Shown here: positions 7,383-17,421 of the stretch, piece by piece
Position numbering within the stretch: position 1 is the first letter of the stretch
How the letters are laid out: the number at the start of each line of letters is the position of its first letter
Assembly (NCBI GenBank): GCA_947624555.1
Contig: CANQKW010000013.1
Span: forward strand, 1-38,930
Direction: 5' to 3'
DNA: 38,930 nucleotides
DNA from: an uncultured Clostridia bacterium
GTDB taxonomy: Bacteria; Bacillota; Clostridia; Oscillospirales; Ruminococcaceae
Made by a program: the position numbers and the translations under genes
The notes under the pieces: generated by a model
The model's database searches: none
What the model was told of the DNA's origin: nothing
The model's input: the letters and a program-made list of their open reading frames with translations, nothing else

Positions 7383-9644
7383 ATGAATGAAAAAGCGGCA
7401 GAATTTAAGCATACGACCTCTTCGGCAAATTGGAAGGAAATCCTGAAAAACTGTGTTGTGTGGGTGGTTTCGGGGCTTGTTCTGGAATTATCGGGTTCGG
7501 ATTTATCGGCAGCTCCTACGTCGTTTGCGCTTGTATCGGGATTATCGAGAAAACGTGCCGTTCCGGCTCTTTTCGGAGGTGCGCTCGGAGCGCTTTTGAA
7601 AGGTTTTCCCACGGCTCTTACAGGACTTTCTGCACTTATTATTGCTGTAGCGGCGAAAATAATTCCCGATTTCGGAAAACCTAAAATCCGTGCGGCAATA
7701 TCTGCCTTTTCGGCTGCGATTGCCTGTTATTTTTCGAGAACGGCGCAGACAAGCAGCACCTCTGAACTGCTTATGCTGATAATCTCTTCGATCACAGCCG
7801 GAATTTTCGCTTTTTGCGTAAGCTCGCTTGAAAACGACGTTTCCGAGCGGGGATTTAATATCTCCGAGCCGCAGGAACGTGCGGCTGTTATCGTGATAAC
7901 TGCGCTGGGATTTTTTTCGCTCGGACAGCTTGATTATGCTTATTTCAACGTAGGACGTTTTCTGCTCGGACTTATGATACTTTGTCTGACCGCAAGAAAA
8001 GGACTTGCCCTGAGCGCAGTTTCGGGACTTTCCGCTGTTTTCGGACTTTGTGCGGCAGATCCCGAAATGGGTGCGGCAGGAGCCTGCGTCGCTTTTTCGG
8101 CTGCTTTGAGCTGCGCCTGTTCAAGATACGGAAAAATAATACGCTCTTTATGCTTTGTTTTCATCACGGCGGCTGTTACGCTTATCACACGAATAGATGA
8201 AGGCTCCTGGAGAATTATGATCGAAACGCTGTCATCAGCATTGATTTTTGCGGTTTTGCCTGTTGAGAAAATCAAAACCGATGAGCGTGATTTTTCCGAC
8301 AGCACGGTTTCAATAATAATGCGCGAACGCCTTGAATTTGCCGCAGATGCAATCGCAGGCGTAGGTTCGGGACTGACCGCCGCTGCGGAGGCTCTCGATA
8401 AAAAATACGGTTTTTCCATTGAGGAAATTTCCGACAGAGCCGCCGACAGAGTATGCCGCTCCTGTCCGAACAGTATGGTTTGCTGGGGACGAAAATACGA
8501 GATTTTCCACAACGAATTTTCACGGCTTGTAATGCAGCTCAGAACAGGTTTTGAGCTTACGGAATTTTCGCTCTCCCCCGAATGCGCCGAAGAATGTATA
8601 AACCATTCGGGCGTCGCAAAAGCGGTAACCGCCGAATATTCACGGTTTATTTCTGCAAAGGCGGACGAAAGAAGAATAAGAGAGCTGCGGAGGATTTACA
8701 TAGACCAGCTTTCGGGTATGCAGGAAATTCTGCGAGGTATAGGACGCTCAAACGATTTTTTTAAGCCTTCGTCAAGAAACCGTGCAGCCGAAATTCGTGT
8801 GGAAAAAGTCCTCAGAGAAAGCGGAGTGGAATTTCCGCAGGCTTTTGTCGAAAAAGATAAGAACGGCAAGCTGAAAATCGAGGCTTATGGTGCGACGGAG
8901 CCTGCTGTTACACGAGATTATCTCGGTGCGCTTTTGGGCAGATCTCTCGGAAAGGAGCTGGATATTCCCGAAATTTCGGGCGGAGGCGGACGCTATCGGA
9001 TAACGGCAAATGAGATACGGCAGCTTTCGGCAAAAATCGGTATTTATCAGCTCGCTCAGGGGCAGAATAAGGTCTGCGGCGACTGCTGCGAGAGCTTTAC
9101 CGACGCATCGGGTATACTGTATGTGATACTTTCCGACGGAATGGGAACGGGCAGCCGTGCGAGAATTGATTCGGCTGTGGCTTGTACGGTACTTTCAAAG
9201 CTCATCAAGGGCGGTATACCTCTTCCTGCTGCTTTGGAAACGGTAAATACAACGCTGCTGGTAAAAAGCTCTGATGAAAGCTATGCGACTCTCGATATAT
9301 GCAAAATCAACCTCAACAGCGGAGAATGTGCGATCTACAAGGCTGGTGCAGCGACTACATATATAAAATCTTCAAACAGGCTTATCAGGGCGGCAATCTC
9401 ATCGCAGCCGGCAGGCACGGGAGGAAAAATGTCGCTCCCCGCACAAAAATTCAGAGTTACGGCAGGCGACATCATAATTATGACTACGGACGGCGCTGTC
9501 ATTGACGAAAAATGGCTTGCAGGAGAGCTTTCAAAGCCGTCTGAACCGAAAGAGCTTTCGGAAAGGATAGCAAAAGCGGCACGAGCCGCCGAAAACGGTT
9601 CGAGAGATGACATCAGCGTGGTGGCTGTTTCTGTTGTAAGATAA
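7383..9644 (+). CDS. spoIIE: Stage II sporulation protein E, PP2C-type phosphatase
   Basis: SpoIIE sits in the asymmetric division septum and dephosphorylates SpoIIAA, which frees sigma-F in the forespore. From ATG 7383 the protein has 753 residues. The first 300 or so form a membrane region of about ten hydrophobic helices (for example SALIIAVAAKIIPDF). A central regulatory domain holds VCRSCPNSMVCWGR, a pair of CxxC-like clusters typical of clostridial SpoIIE. The C-terminal PP2C domain starts near residue 565 with the metal-binding ILSDGMGTGSRAR, then MTTDGAV and RDDISVVAVS. An in-frame upstream start at 7239 would add 48 residues that overlap the promoter region. ATG 7383 has GGGGGATAAAAAA before it and a normal N-terminus. 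The gene shows the organism can sporulate or descends from a sporulator. Confidence 0.93.
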   Translation: MNEKAAEFKHTTSSANWKEILKNCVVWVVSGLVLELSGSDLSAAPTSFALVSGLSRKRAVPALFGGALGALLKGFPTALTGLSALIIAVAAKIIPDFGKPKIRAAISAFSAAIACYFSRTAQTSSTSELLMLIISSITAGIFAFCVSSLENDVSERGFNISEPQERAAVIVITALGFFSLGQLDYAYFNVGRFLLGLMILCLTARKGLALSAVSGLSAVFGLCAADPEMGAAGACVAFSAALSCACSRYGKIIRSLCFVFITAAVTLITRIDEGSWRIMIETLSSALIFAVLPVEKIKTDERDFSDSTVSIIMRERLEFAADAIAGVGSGLTAAAEALDKKYGFSIEEISDRAADRVCRSCPNSMVCWGRKYEIFHNEFSRLVMQLRTGFELTEFSLSPECAEECINHSGVAKAVTAEYSRFISAKADERRIRELRRIYIDQLSGMQEILRGIGRSNDFFKPSSRNRAAEIRVEKVLRESGVEFPQAFVEKDKNGKLKIEAYGATEPAVTRDYLGALLGRSLGKELDIPEISGGGGRYRITANEIRQLSAKIGIYQLAQGQNKVCGDCCESFTDASGILYVILSDGMGTGSRARIDSAVACTVLSKLIKGGIPLPAALETVNTTLLVKSSDESYATLDICKINLNSGECAIYKAGAATTYIKSSNRLIRAAISSQPAGTGGKMSLPAQKFRVTAGDIIIMTTDGAVIDEKWLAGELSKPSEPKELSERIAKAARAAENGSRDDISVVAVSVVR

Positions 9645-9974
9645 GATATAATCGAGGGAAATCATAAGGTTTCCCTTGACCGATTTTATAAAAGAATTAC
9701 AACAGAATGTTTATTATCCCTCTGTAATGAAAGCGTTTTCACGGTGTTTTCACAATTTTTTCGTCATAATCCACAAAATCAACAGTGTGAAATTTCAAAA
9801 ATAATAGAATATTAACAAAGCCCTTGAAAAAATATATCAATTATGCTAGAATAGAATTAGTTTAAATGGGAATTTTTGTTCAAATCTACAATATCGACAA
9901 AGTTTCCGTAAAAACAAACCTTGCACTCTTGGGAAAATTGAGGCTGCAAAGGTAAAAAAAGGAGGCATTGATAA
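9645..9974. other. spoIIE-glgB intergenic region with glg operon leader
   Basis: The 330-base gap starts with a small inverted repeat AGGGAAA/TTTCCCT around 9655-9677, a weak candidate end for spoIIE transcripts. The glg promoter lies at 9824-9852. In the leader a 29-codon ORF (ATG 9866 to TAA 9953-9955) and an imperfect hairpin ACCTTGCA/TGCAAAGGT (about 9918-9953) precede the glgB ribosome binding site AAGGAGG (9959-9965). Confidence 0.45.
9824..9852 (+). promoter_or_regulatory. Promoter of the glgBCD operon
   Basis: TTGAAA (9824-9829) and TAGAAT (9847-9852) are 17 bases apart, with a TATGC element just before the -10. Transcription would begin near 9859, leaving a leader of about 115 bases before glgB. 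Confidence 0.6.
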
Positions 9975-11990
9975 ATGTCAATAACGGTTCCCGAAGAATA
10001 CCAAGTTCCGCTGCATTTATTTTTTAACGGCGAAAACTCGCACTCATATGATTTTTTCGGTTCTCACAAAATGGTAAAAGACGGCAGGGAAGGCGTTGTT
10101 TTCAGGTGTTGGGCGCCGCACGCAAAGTCGGTAAGCGTTGTGGGAGATTTTAACCACTGGGACAGATCCCGCGGCTATATGAACAAAATCAACGACGGCG
10201 GTATCTGGGAGCTTTTTGCGGAGGGTATCAAAACCTTCGACAACTACAAGTACAGCGTCGAGGCAAAGGACGGACTTATCAAGCTGAAAGCAGACCCGTA
10301 CGGCACTCATATGGAGCTGCGTCCGAATACCGCAACAAAGTTTTTCGACCTTGACGGTTATAACTGGAAGGATAAAGCCTATACCGAAAAGCTCTCCAAA
10401 ACAAACGTTTACAAAAGTCCTATGAATATCTACGAGGTAAATATCGGTTCGTGGAAAAAAGCCGGAGAAAATTATCTCGGCTACCGCCAGATCGCCGACG
10501 AGCTTATCCCGTATGTAAAGGAAATGGGATATACTCATATCGAGCTTATGCCTATCGGAGAATATCCGTTTGACGGCTCGTGGGGTTATCAGCAGATCGG
10601 ATATTACGCCCCCACGTCACGTTTCGGCACTCCGCACGACTTTATGGAATTTGTCGATTCGTGCCACCAGGCAGGAATAGGCGTTATCCTCGACTGGGTT
10701 CCGGGTCACTTCCCGAAGGACGCAGCGGGACTTTATGAATGGGACGGTGAAAGCTGTTACGAATATGCAGACCCGTTCAGAAGAGAACACAAATCCTGGG
10801 GAACGCACATTTTTGACTGGGGCAAGCCTGAAATTCAATCGTTCCTTGTTTCCAACGCAAACTACTGGATAGAAAAATACCATATCGACGGTCTGAGAGT
10901 GGACGCAGTAGCGTCTATGCTCTATCTTGACTATGACCGCCGTGACGGAGAATGGCGTCCCAACAACAAGGGCGGCAAGGAAAATCTTGAGGCTATTGCT
11001 TTTCTGCAAAAGCTGAATGCAGCTGTTTTCAGAGAACATCCGAATATTTTGATGATCGCCGAAGAATCGACAGCGTGGCCTATGGTCACAAAGCCTGCCG
11101 ATATAGGCGGACTTGGATTTAACTTCAAGTGGAATATGGGCTGGATGAACGATATGATACGTTATATGAGTATGGACCCTCTCGGTCGTCCGTATAACCA
11201 CAATCTTGTAACGTTCTCGTTCTATTATGCGTTCTCGGAAAATTTCGTGCTCCCGATAAGTCACGACGAGGTGGTTTACGGAAAATGCTCGATGCTGGAC
11301 AAAATGGGCGGTCCCCGTGAATACCGTTTCCACTCGATGAGGACTTTCCTGGGATATATGATGGCTCACCCCGGCAAAAAGCTGATGTTTATGGGACAGG
11401 AATTTGCTCAGTACAAGGAATGGAATTTCCAGTCGCAGCTTGACTGGGAGGTTCTTGAATTTGAACCTCACCACAAATATTTCAACTATGTCAAGGCACT
11501 GAATAAGTTCTATAAGGAAACGCCGGCTTTGTGGGAATGTGATACGAGCTGGGAAGGTTTCCACTGGATCTCCGCAGAGGATAACTCCAACAGCGTGATC
11601 GCTTTCAGGAGAATTGCGGACAACAAGGACGAATTGATCGTTGTGTGCAACTTCCAGCCTGTCCGTCACGAAATATACGAGATAGGCGTTCCGTATTATG
11701 CGGATTATGTCGAGGTATTCAATTCCGACGACGTTAAGTTCGGCGGCAGCGGAATTACAAACGGCACTGTTACTGCCAAAGACGAACCTATGCACGATGA
11801 GCTGTACAGAATTTCTTTGGATATACCGCCGATGTCGGTGATGTATTTCAAGCCGAAAAATATCCGTGACCCACAGCTCGACAGGAAAAAAGCTGTTGAT
11901 GCGGAAGGCGTTGTAAAGGCTGACGGAAAGTCTGACAAATCATCGGAAAAAACCGATTTGAAGAGCGATAATACTAAGGCAAAATCTTAA
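9975..11990 (+). CDS. glgB: 1,4-alpha-glucan branching enzyme
   Basis: GlgB cuts alpha-1,4 glucan chains and re-attaches them in alpha-1,6 linkage, making branches in glycogen. The 671-residue protein has an N-terminal CBM48-like domain ([20 protein letters not shown] followed by HWD), then a GH13 barrel. Conserved regions visible are [29 protein letters not shown], the nucleophile motif [12 protein letters not shown], the acid/base region [10 protein letters not shown] and the transition-state motif [11 protein letters not shown]. The last 35 residues are a Lys/Ser/Asp-rich tail not needed for catalysis. The start ATG 9975 has a strong AAAGGAGG site. The glgC start follows 19 bases after the stop, and the three glg genes form one operon. 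Confidence 0.97.
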   Translation: MSITVPEEYQVPLHLFFNGENSHSYDFFGSHKMVKDGREGVVFRCWAPHAKSVSVVGDFNHWDRSRGYMNKINDGGIWELFAEGIKTFDNYKYSVEAKDGLIKLKADPYGTHMELRPNTATKFFDLDGYNWKDKAYTEKLSKTNVYKSPMNIYEVNIGSWKKAGENYLGYRQIADELIPYVKEMGYTHIELMPIGEYPFDGSWGYQQIGYYAPTSRFGTPHDFMEFVDSCHQAGIGVILDWVPGHFPKDAAGLYEWDGESCYEYADPFRREHKSWGTHIFDWGKPEIQSFLVSNANYWIEKYHIDGLRVDAVASMLYLDYDRRDGEWRPNNKGGKENLEAIAFLQKLNAAVFREHPNILMIAEESTAWPMVTKPADIGGLGFNFKWNMGWMNDMIRYMSMDPLGRPYNHNLVTFSFYYAFSENFVLPISHDEVVYGKCSMLDKMGGPREYRFHSMRTFLGYMMAHPGKKLMFMGQEFAQYKEWNFQSQLDWEVLEFEPHHKYFNYVKALNKFYKETPALWECDTSWEGFHWISAEDNSNSVIAFRRIADNKDELIVVCNFQPVRHEIYEIGVPYYADYVEVFNSDDVKFGGSGITNGTVTAKDEPMHDELYRISLDIPPMSVMYFKPKNIRDPQLDRKKAVDAEGVVKADGKSDKSSEKTDLKSDNTKAKS

Positions 11991-12009
11991 AAATTACAGG
12001 AGGAAAGTT

Positions 12010-13215
12010 ATGAACCACATTAAAAAAGAGTGCGTCGCAATGCTGCTGGCAGGCGGACAGGGCAGCCGTCTTTACGCTCTTACCCAAGATATGGCAAAGC
12101 CTGCCGTTCCCTACGGCGGAAAGTACAGAATTATCGACTTCCCGCTTTCAAACTGCGTTAATTCGGGTATTGATACGGTCGGTGTTCTGACACAGTATCA
12201 GCCGCTCGTTCTTAACGAGTATATCGGAAACGGTCAGCCGTGGGGTCTTGACAGGGCTCACGGAGGAGTACACGTTCTTCCGCCTTATGAAACAGCGTCG
12301 GGAAAGGCTTGGTACTCGGGAACAGCAAATGCTATCTATCAGAATATCGGATTTGTAGACCGCTATAACCCCGAATATGTCGTAATCCTTTCGGGCGACC
12401 ATATTTACAAAATGGATTATGCGAAAATGGTCGATTTCCATAAACAGCACGCAGCAGACGCTACTATCGCTGTTCTGGAAGTGCCGTGGGAAGAGGCGTC
12501 ACGTTTCGGCGTTATGAGCGTAAACGCTGACGGAGAGATTTACGAGTTTGCCGAAAAACCGAAAGAGCCGAAATCCAACCTTATTTCTATGGGTATTTAC
12601 GTTTTCACCTGGGCAAAGCTGCGTAAGTATCTTATCGAAAACGAACAGGATGAAAGCGCTACCAAGGACTTCGGTAAAAATATTATTCCGGCTATGCTTG
12701 ACAATAAGGAGAAAATGGTCGCTTACCACTTCGACGGATACTGGAAGGACGTTGGTACAATTGACTCTCTCTGGGAGGCAAATATGGACGTTCTTGACCC
12801 GAACGTACCGCTCGACCTCCTCGACGACAGCTGGAAAATCTATTCGAGAAACCCTGTAATGCCGCCGCATTATGCAGGCGCACAAAGCCACATTGAAAAC
12901 TCTATGATAGCTGAAGGCTGCGAAATCAACGGTATGATAGATTTCTCGGTTCTTTTCGCAGGAGTAACCGTTGAAGAAGGCGCTGTTGTACGCGACAGTA
13001 TCGTAATGCCGAATTCCGTTATCAAAAAAGGCGCTATCATCGAATATGCTATTGTCGGTGAAAACTGCGTTATCGGAGAAGGCGCACATATCGGCGAACG
13101 TCCCGAACTTATCGAGGACAAGGACCAGTGGGGCGTCGCTGTTATCGGACATAATGTAAATGTTTCCGACAAGGCAATTGCTCCTCCCAAGGCTATGATT
13201 TCTAAAGATATTTGA
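12010..13215 (+). CDS. glgC: Glucose-1-phosphate adenylyltransferase, catalytic subunit
   Basis: GlgC makes ADP-glucose from ATP and glucose-1-phosphate, the committed step of bacterial glycogen synthesis. In the 401-residue protein the nucleotide-binding loop is intact ([15 protein letters not shown]) and is followed by [20 protein letters not shown]. The substrate-site phrases [22 protein letters not shown] and EFAEKPKEP follow. A C-terminal left-handed beta-helix (hexapeptide repeats such as [17 protein letters not shown]) closes the protein. It lies between glgB and glgD. In clostridia and bacilli GlgC works with GlgD as a hetero-oligomer. Confidence 0.96.
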   Translation: MNHIKKECVAMLLAGGQGSRLYALTQDMAKPAVPYGGKYRIIDFPLSNCVNSGIDTVGVLTQYQPLVLNEYIGNGQPWGLDRAHGGVHVLPPYETASGKAWYSGTANAIYQNIGFVDRYNPEYVVILSGDHIYKMDYAKMVDFHKQHAADATIAVLEVPWEEASRFGVMSVNADGEIYEFAEKPKEPKSNLISMGIYVFTWAKLRKYLIENEQDESATKDFGKNIIPAMLDNKEKMVAYHFDGYWKDVGTIDSLWEANMDVLDPNVPLDLLDDSWKIYSRNPVMPPHYAGAQSHIENSMIAEGCEINGMIDFSVLFAGVTVEEGAVVRDSIVMPNSVIKKGAIIEYAIVGENCVIGEGAHIGERPELIEDKDQWGVAVIGHNVNVSDKAIAPPKAMISKDI

Positions 13216-13237
13216 TTAAGGAAAGGATGTTTTTGAT

Positions 13238-14362
13238 ATGGCAAGTATGGCTAATGTTCTGGGTTTGATTTTTGCTAATATGCACGAACAAATTCTTCCC
13301 GAACTTACAAAAGCGAGAGCTATGGCAAGCGTTCCCTTCGGAAGCAAATACCGCCTGGTGGACTTCCCGCTTTCAAGTATGGTAAATTCGGGTATTACAC
13401 AGGTTGGAATAATCACTAAACAGAATTATTACTCTCTGATGAACCACCTCGGAATGGGCTCTGAGTGGGATCTGGCAAGAAAAACAGGCGGTCTGCATAT
13501 CCTTCCTCCTTACGGAAGAGAGGGCAGCGGCATTTACAGAGGCAGGCTTGAGGCTCTTGCAGGAGCTTATGAGTTTATCGAAGAGAGCGACGCCGAATAT
13601 GTGGTAATGTCCGACAGCAATATCATCGCAAATATGGATATAAAGCCTATCGTTGAATTCCACGAGAAGAGCGAGGCTGATATTACCTGCGTTTACGGAA
13701 GAGGCGTTTACCCCACCGAAAGAGCTATGGCTCAAACGGTTCTTTGTGTTGACGACAAGAACGTCGTTTATGATGTTCTTTCAAGACCTTCCATAAGCGG
13801 CGAGATGAATGTTGCTCTGAACGTTTACGTTATGAAGAGAAAGTTCCTTGAAGATCTGATAAAGGAAAGCGAATGCCGCAGCCTTTACAGCTTTGAAACC
13901 GATATTCTCCAGCATAAACTGCACGATTATAAGGTTCTCGGATATAAGTATGAGGGTTATTATGAGATAATCGACTCTATGAAAACCTACTACAAGGCTA
14001 CAATGGATATGATGAACCGACAAATCTGCAAGGAAGTATTCTCGCTTGATACGCCGATTTATACAAAGGTTCGCGATGTCGCTCCGGCAAAATACGGCAT
14101 TGACTGCTCCGTAAAGACATCTCTTGTAGCGGACGGCTGCATTATCGAGGGCACCGTTGAAAACAGTATTCTTTTCAGAGGCGTAAAAATCGGCAAGGGC
14201 GCTATCGTAAAGAACAGTATCGTAATGCAGGACGCTGTAATTGAAGATAAGGCGTCGCTTATCAATGCAATCACCGATAAGGACGTTACTATCTCCAAAA
14301 ACCGCTCAATTACCGGTTCGGCAGATTTCCCTGTCTACATCAGCAAGGGCGCTGTGGTTTAA
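13238..14362 (+). CDS. glgD: Glucose-1-phosphate adenylyltransferase, GlgD subunit
   Basis: A 374-residue paralogue of GlgC from the same operon, 22 bases downstream. It keeps the overall fold (SVPFGSKYRLVDFPLSSMVN, GIYRGRLEALAGAYEFIEES, C-terminal hexapeptide repeats). The ATP-binding loop is altered: where GlgC has AGGQGSRL this protein reads GLIFANMHEQILPEL, so the Gly-rich signature is gone. In Firmicutes GlgD is known to raise GlgC activity without being an efficient catalyst itself, and the sequence agrees with that role. The stop is followed directly by a terminator, so this is the last gene of the operon and no glycogen synthase is present nearby. Confidence 0.93.
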   Translation: MASMANVLGLIFANMHEQILPELTKARAMASVPFGSKYRLVDFPLSSMVNSGITQVGIITKQNYYSLMNHLGMGSEWDLARKTGGLHILPPYGREGSGIYRGRLEALAGAYEFIEESDAEYVVMSDSNIIANMDIKPIVEFHEKSEADITCVYGRGVYPTERAMAQTVLCVDDKNVVYDVLSRPSISGEMNVALNVYVMKRKFLEDLIKESECRSLYSFETDILQHKLHDYKVLGYKYEGYYEIIDSMKTYYKATMDMMNRQICKEVFSLDTPIYTKVRDVAPAKYGIDCSVKTSLVADGCIIEGTVENSILFRGVKIGKGAIVKNSIVMQDAVIEDKASLINAITDKDVTISKNRSITGSADFPVYISKGAVV

Positions 14363-14371
14363 TTTACGTAA

Positions 14372-14408
14372 AAAAGAGCGCAGACTTTTAACAGCCTGCG
14401 CTTTTCTT
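14372..14408. terminator. Shared terminator between glgD and the HAD gene
   Basis: AAAAGAGCGCAG (14372-14383) pairs with CTGCGCTTTTCTT (14396-14408) around a 12-base loop. T-rich flanks on both strands let it end glgD (plus) and the converging HAD gene, whose stop codon overlaps its edge. Confidence 0.75.
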
Positions 14409-14946
14409 ATGCTTTTATTTTGTAATTTTGCCAATCTTCTATGTAATCGTCAACATAAGGCTTGATATTTCCGTCGTTTACCGTTATCGGATCAAAGACG
14501 CCCACTACGTAAAAACCTGCCTGCTTAGCTGCTTTGGCGGCTTGCGGAGAGTCTTCAAAAACAACACATTCCGAAATATCTGCGCCAAAACGCTCCGCCG
14601 CAAGAAGAAAAATATCGGGACGGTCTTTGTAAACGCCGATTTCGTGACAATCTATATAAAACTCCATAAAGTCCATTACTCCCGAACGTTTCAGGAACGG
14701 TTCGGCGACGTCTTTTCGTGTAGCGCTGGCAATGCACATTCTAATTCCCGCTTTTTGGGCTTTTTTCAGAAAATCAGAAACGCCGTCTTTAAGCTCAACG
14801 TCATTGCGGTAATGATTTTTCATTCTCTGAAAAATCTGCTCCCAAACATCTTCGTTTTCCCAATCTTCAACGGTCGCCGCACCTCGCCAATATCTCATGG
14901 AAGAGGCAAGCGTGCCGTCCATATCAAAAATATAAAATTTCTTCAT
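14407..14946 (-). CDS. HAD-family phosphatase (beta-phosphoglucomutase-like)
   Basis: A 179-residue haloacid dehalogenase-superfamily hydrolase. Motif I is FYIFDMDGTLASS with both catalytic Asp residues, motif II lies in RMCIASATRKD, and motif III/IV is VVFEDSPQAAKAAKQAGF. A small helical cap is inserted after motif I (residues 20-75), as in subfamily I proteins such as phosphoglycolate phosphatase and beta-phosphoglucomutase. The natural substrate cannot be read from sequence. ATG 14946 is chosen over an upstream in-frame start because AGAGAGGTGG sits 4-13 bases before it and the motif I position is then normal. The gene has its own promoter (14966-14994). Confidence 0.85.
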   Translation of the reverse strand: MKKFYIFDMDGTLASSMRYWRGAATVEDWENEDVWEQIFQRMKNHYRNDVELKDGVSDFLKKAQKAGIRMCIASATRKDVAEPFLKRSGVMDFMEFYIDCHEIGVYKDRPDIFLLAAERFGADISECVVFEDSPQAAKAAKQAGFYVVGVFDPITVNDGNIKPYVDDYIEDWQNYKIKA

Positions 14947-14965
14947 AATCCACCTCTCTTTGTAT

Positions 14966-14994
14966 AGTATAACATATTTCGTATGATTTGTAAA
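14966..14994 (-). promoter_or_regulatory. Promoter of the HAD gene
   Basis: On the minus strand TTTACA (14994-14989) and TATACT (14971-14966) are 17 bases apart, with TG one base before the -10. The ribosome binding site follows within 15 bases, so the leader is very short. Confidence 0.65.
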
Positions 14995-15129
14995 TACATA
15001 ATTTTCACGCAATTTTCACAAATATGAGGTATAATAAAGGTTAAGCGATATCCCTTTTCGGATATACGGCTTTAAAATTGCAAGTCTGAATTCGGATAAG
15101 GCAATAACAATTTACATAGGAGGGAAAAA

Positions 15130-16017
15130 ATGGTTAAAATCAGAGGACTAAAAAAATCCTACGGAAATTTCCCCGTACTTCGGGGGCTTGATATGAATGT
15201 CAACGACGGCGACATATACGGCTTTCTCGGAAGAAACGGCAGCGGAAAAACCACTACTATGAACATTATCACAAATATCATCGAAAAGGACGACGGCGAG
15301 GTCGAAATCGGCGGCGGAAAATCGGTAAAGGTCGGATACCTGCCCGAAAGCCCCACTATTTTCGGGTATATGACCGCCCGGGAATATCTCGAATATATCG
15401 CTGCTTGCGCAGATTTTGACGGGGATATAAATAAACGTGTATCAGAGGTACTGGATATCGTAGGTCTTACAAACTCTTCGGACAGACGCACCAAAGGCTT
15501 TTCGAGAGGTATGACGCAGCGTCTGGGTATAGGTGCGGCTATTATCAGAAATCCCGATTTGCTGCTCCTTGATGAGCCGACTTCTGCGCTTGACCCACAG
15601 GGCAGACTTGAAGTTATCGACATAATAAACCGATTGAAAGCAATCGGCTGTACTATTATTCTTTCAACGCACATTCTTTCGGACGTTGAAAGGGTTGCCG
15701 ACAGAATAGGCATAATGACGGGCGGCACGCTTGCGGAAGAGGGAAAGCTCTTTGAAATACTGAGAAATCACGGCGGCGATATTATCAATCTGAGCGTGCG
15801 AAATCTTACTCAGGAAAACAAGATGGCTCTGCTGAGGATAGATTTTGCAAGAGCGGAATTTGACGAAAGAACGGGAATTTTCAGATTTGGCTCGGATAAT
15901 GCAGAGGAAGTTTCAAAGCGGCTTATAAAAATTATCGCCGATAATGAAATGATCGTGGAAAGCTTTAAAATAGGCACGGCGACCCTGGAAGAAGTTTTCA
16001 GAAAGGTGGCGGGATAA
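15130..16017 (+). CDS. ABC transporter ATP-binding protein
   Basis: The ATPase of an ABC-2 type exporter, 295 residues. Walker A is GRNGSGKTT, the Q-loop region is GYLPESPTIFG, the signature is FSRGMTQRLG (a variant of LSGGQ), Walker B is LLLLDEPTSALDP, and the switch His is in LSTHILSDVE. The C-terminal 80 residues are an extension of the type found in CcmA/NatA-like ATPases. Its stop codon touches the permease ATG (TAA-ATG), so the two are translationally coupled. Substrate is unknown. A small hairpin (ATATCC/GGATAT, 15048-15065) lies in the leader, with a TATAAT at 15030-15035 but no clear -35. AGGAGG precedes the start. Confidence 0.93.
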   Translation: MVKIRGLKKSYGNFPVLRGLDMNVNDGDIYGFLGRNGSGKTTTMNIITNIIEKDDGEVEIGGGKSVKVGYLPESPTIFGYMTAREYLEYIAACADFDGDINKRVSEVLDIVGLTNSSDRRTKGFSRGMTQRLGIGAAIIRNPDLLLLDEPTSALDPQGRLEVIDIINRLKAIGCTIILSTHILSDVERVADRIGIMTGGTLAEEGKLFEILRNHGGDIINLSVRNLTQENKMALLRIDFARAEFDERTGIFRFGSDNAEEVSKRLIKIIADNEMIVESFKIGTATLEEVFRKVAG

Positions 16018-16893
16018 ATGCAGCTCAAATACAGCCTAAAAAAAGAATGGAAACATTTCACGAGGACTTTTCGTCTGGGAGGAATAATAATCACGGCTTT
16101 TGCTGTGGTTCTTGCAAATTTGCTGATGTTTAAGTTCACGGGAGCAATTCTTGAAAATCTTGAACAATCGCAAAATGTGGCAATTTCAACGGCGAATTTT
16201 TCGGGCGATGATATTCTCGGAGGATTAAATCTCGGCGATATGGCGTCAATGTATTATGACGCAGGATTGATGTATGCGGCGACTTTGTCGAGTATGATTT
16301 CGACGGTAATGCTGGTTATTATGCTGGTTCTCTGCTCCGCTGCCGGCGGAGAACAGAAAAAACGTGCGATGATAGTGCCTCTTTGCTCCGGATTGAACAG
16401 CAAGAGTTATGTCCTTGCGAAATTTATTCTCTACCCCGTTTCGACCTTTATTATTATCTTCCTTGCAAGTTTGTTCTGCGGAGTGCTTTGTAATGCGTTT
16501 TTCCCCGACAATCAGATAAGTTTCGGGATCATTCTTCTCGCAAGTGCACTGGCAGGAATATATATGGTGTTTACGATTTCAATTTTCCTGTCTTTGGGAC
16601 TTTGCACCTCCAGACCGGGAGTAATGACTGCTGTCATTTATATCGGTACGACAATTATCCAAACGATCACACAAGGATTAGACCGTTTTGACTACAATCC
16701 TTTTACGCTTTTGGAGCTTATTTCGGGAGAAATGCTCGTAGACCCCGATTTTTCGCTTTCCGATAATGCGGCGAGCATTGCGGTAGGAACTGCAATTTCA
16801 CTTCTGGTGAGCGTTTTGATGTGCCTGCTTGCTATTGCGGTACTCAATGCTAAAAAAATCGACAACAAGGAAGAAAAGAAACCCGAATTTTGA
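16018..16893 (+). CDS. ABC-2 type transporter permease
   Basis: A 291-residue membrane protein with about six hydrophobic helices, for example IIITAFAVVLANLLMFKFTG near residue 25, STVMLVIMLVLCSAAGG, STFIIIFLASLFCGVLC and VGTAISLLVSVLMCLLAIAV near the end. The soluble segment EQKKRAMIVPLCSGLNSKSY after the second helix resembles the coupling region of ABC-2 permeases. It starts right at the stop of the ATPase gene and is its membrane partner. The C-terminus is short and charged (KKIDNKEEKKPEF). It could export a peptide, drug or lipid, and nothing in the sequence decides. Confidence 0.85.
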   Translation: MQLKYSLKKEWKHFTRTFRLGGIIITAFAVVLANLLMFKFTGAILENLEQSQNVAISTANFSGDDILGGLNLGDMASMYYDAGLMYAATLSSMISTVMLVIMLVLCSAAGGEQKKRAMIVPLCSGLNSKSYVLAKFILYPVSTFIIIFLASLFCGVLCNAFFPDNQISFGIILLASALAGIYMVFTISIFLSLGLCTSRPGVMTAVIYIGTTIIQTITQGLDRFDYNPFTLLELISGEMLVDPDFSLSDNAASIAVGTAISLLVSVLMCLLAIAVLNAKKIDNKEEKKPEF

Positions 16894-16920
16894 TCGGGCG
16901 ATTTTACCCAAATTTTGTCA

Positions 16921-16949
16921 TTGATATTTCCTCGAATTTTGTACAGAAT
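16921..16949 (+). promoter_or_regulatory. Possible promoter of the 16978 gene
   Basis: TTGATA (16921-16926) and CAGAAT (16944-16949) are 17 bases apart, between the permease stop and the next gene. The -10 matches four of six bases. A sporulation sigma factor is an alternative that I cannot test here. Confidence 0.35.
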
Positions 16950-16977
16950 AATTCTATGGAAAGAGAGGTAATTATCA

Positions 16978-17421
16978 ATGTCAAACTTCAAAAACCAGCA
17001 AAGTGCGGAAATCCTGAATGCCGTTTACAGGAACTCTCAAATGGCTTATGAGGCATCTTCGGACGTTTTAAAGCACTGCAAGAACAACAAGCTTTTCCGT
17101 GAAATCAACCGTGAAAAGGAGCGCTATAAAAGCGTGGCTCAGCAGGCGAAAAACGAGCTTTTACGCAGGAACGAACAGGCTGAAGATGTTCCTCCGTTCG
17201 GGAAAATGATGTCGAAAATGGGAATTGCAATGAAAACCGCCTCTGACCAGAGCAGTCAGAATATCGCTAAAATTATGCTCAGAGGCACAACAATGGGTAT
17301 TATCGATATGCAGCACGCCGTAAACCGTTCGCACGGCGCTGAAGAAAAAATCAAGGAAAACGCACAAAGACTGCTCGAAAGAGAACAGGAATACTGCGAC
17401 AGCCTGAAAAAATATCTATGA
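16978..17421 (+). CDS. Helical hypothetical protein, possibly ferritin-like
   Basis: A 147-residue soluble protein that is almost entirely helical, with heptad-like spacing of hydrophobic residues and many Gln, Lys and Glu. Two helices at each end (EILNAVYRNSQMAYEASSDV and EEKIKENAQRLLEREQEYCD) flank a central more hydrophobic pair (MMSKMGIAMKTASDQS). The pattern suggests a four-helix bundle of the DUF2383/ferritin-like or spore-coat CotF-like kind, but the metal-binding Glu/His set is not obvious. A strong AGAGAGG lies before ATG 16978. It is a single gene with its own possible promoter and a terminator 137 bases downstream. Confidence 0.6.
   Translation: MSNFKNQQSAEILNAVYRNSQMAYEASSDVLKHCKNNKLFREINREKERYKSVAQQAKNELLRRNEQAEDVPPFGKMMSKMGIAMKTASDQSSQNIAKIMLRGTTMGIIDMQHAVNRSHGAEEKIKENAQRLLEREQEYCDSLKKYL

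Noticed and set aside
10617-11795. 392-codon ORF on the strand opposite glgB
   Set aside because: Shadow of glgB codon usage; no motif or ribosome binding site and fully inside a clear gene.
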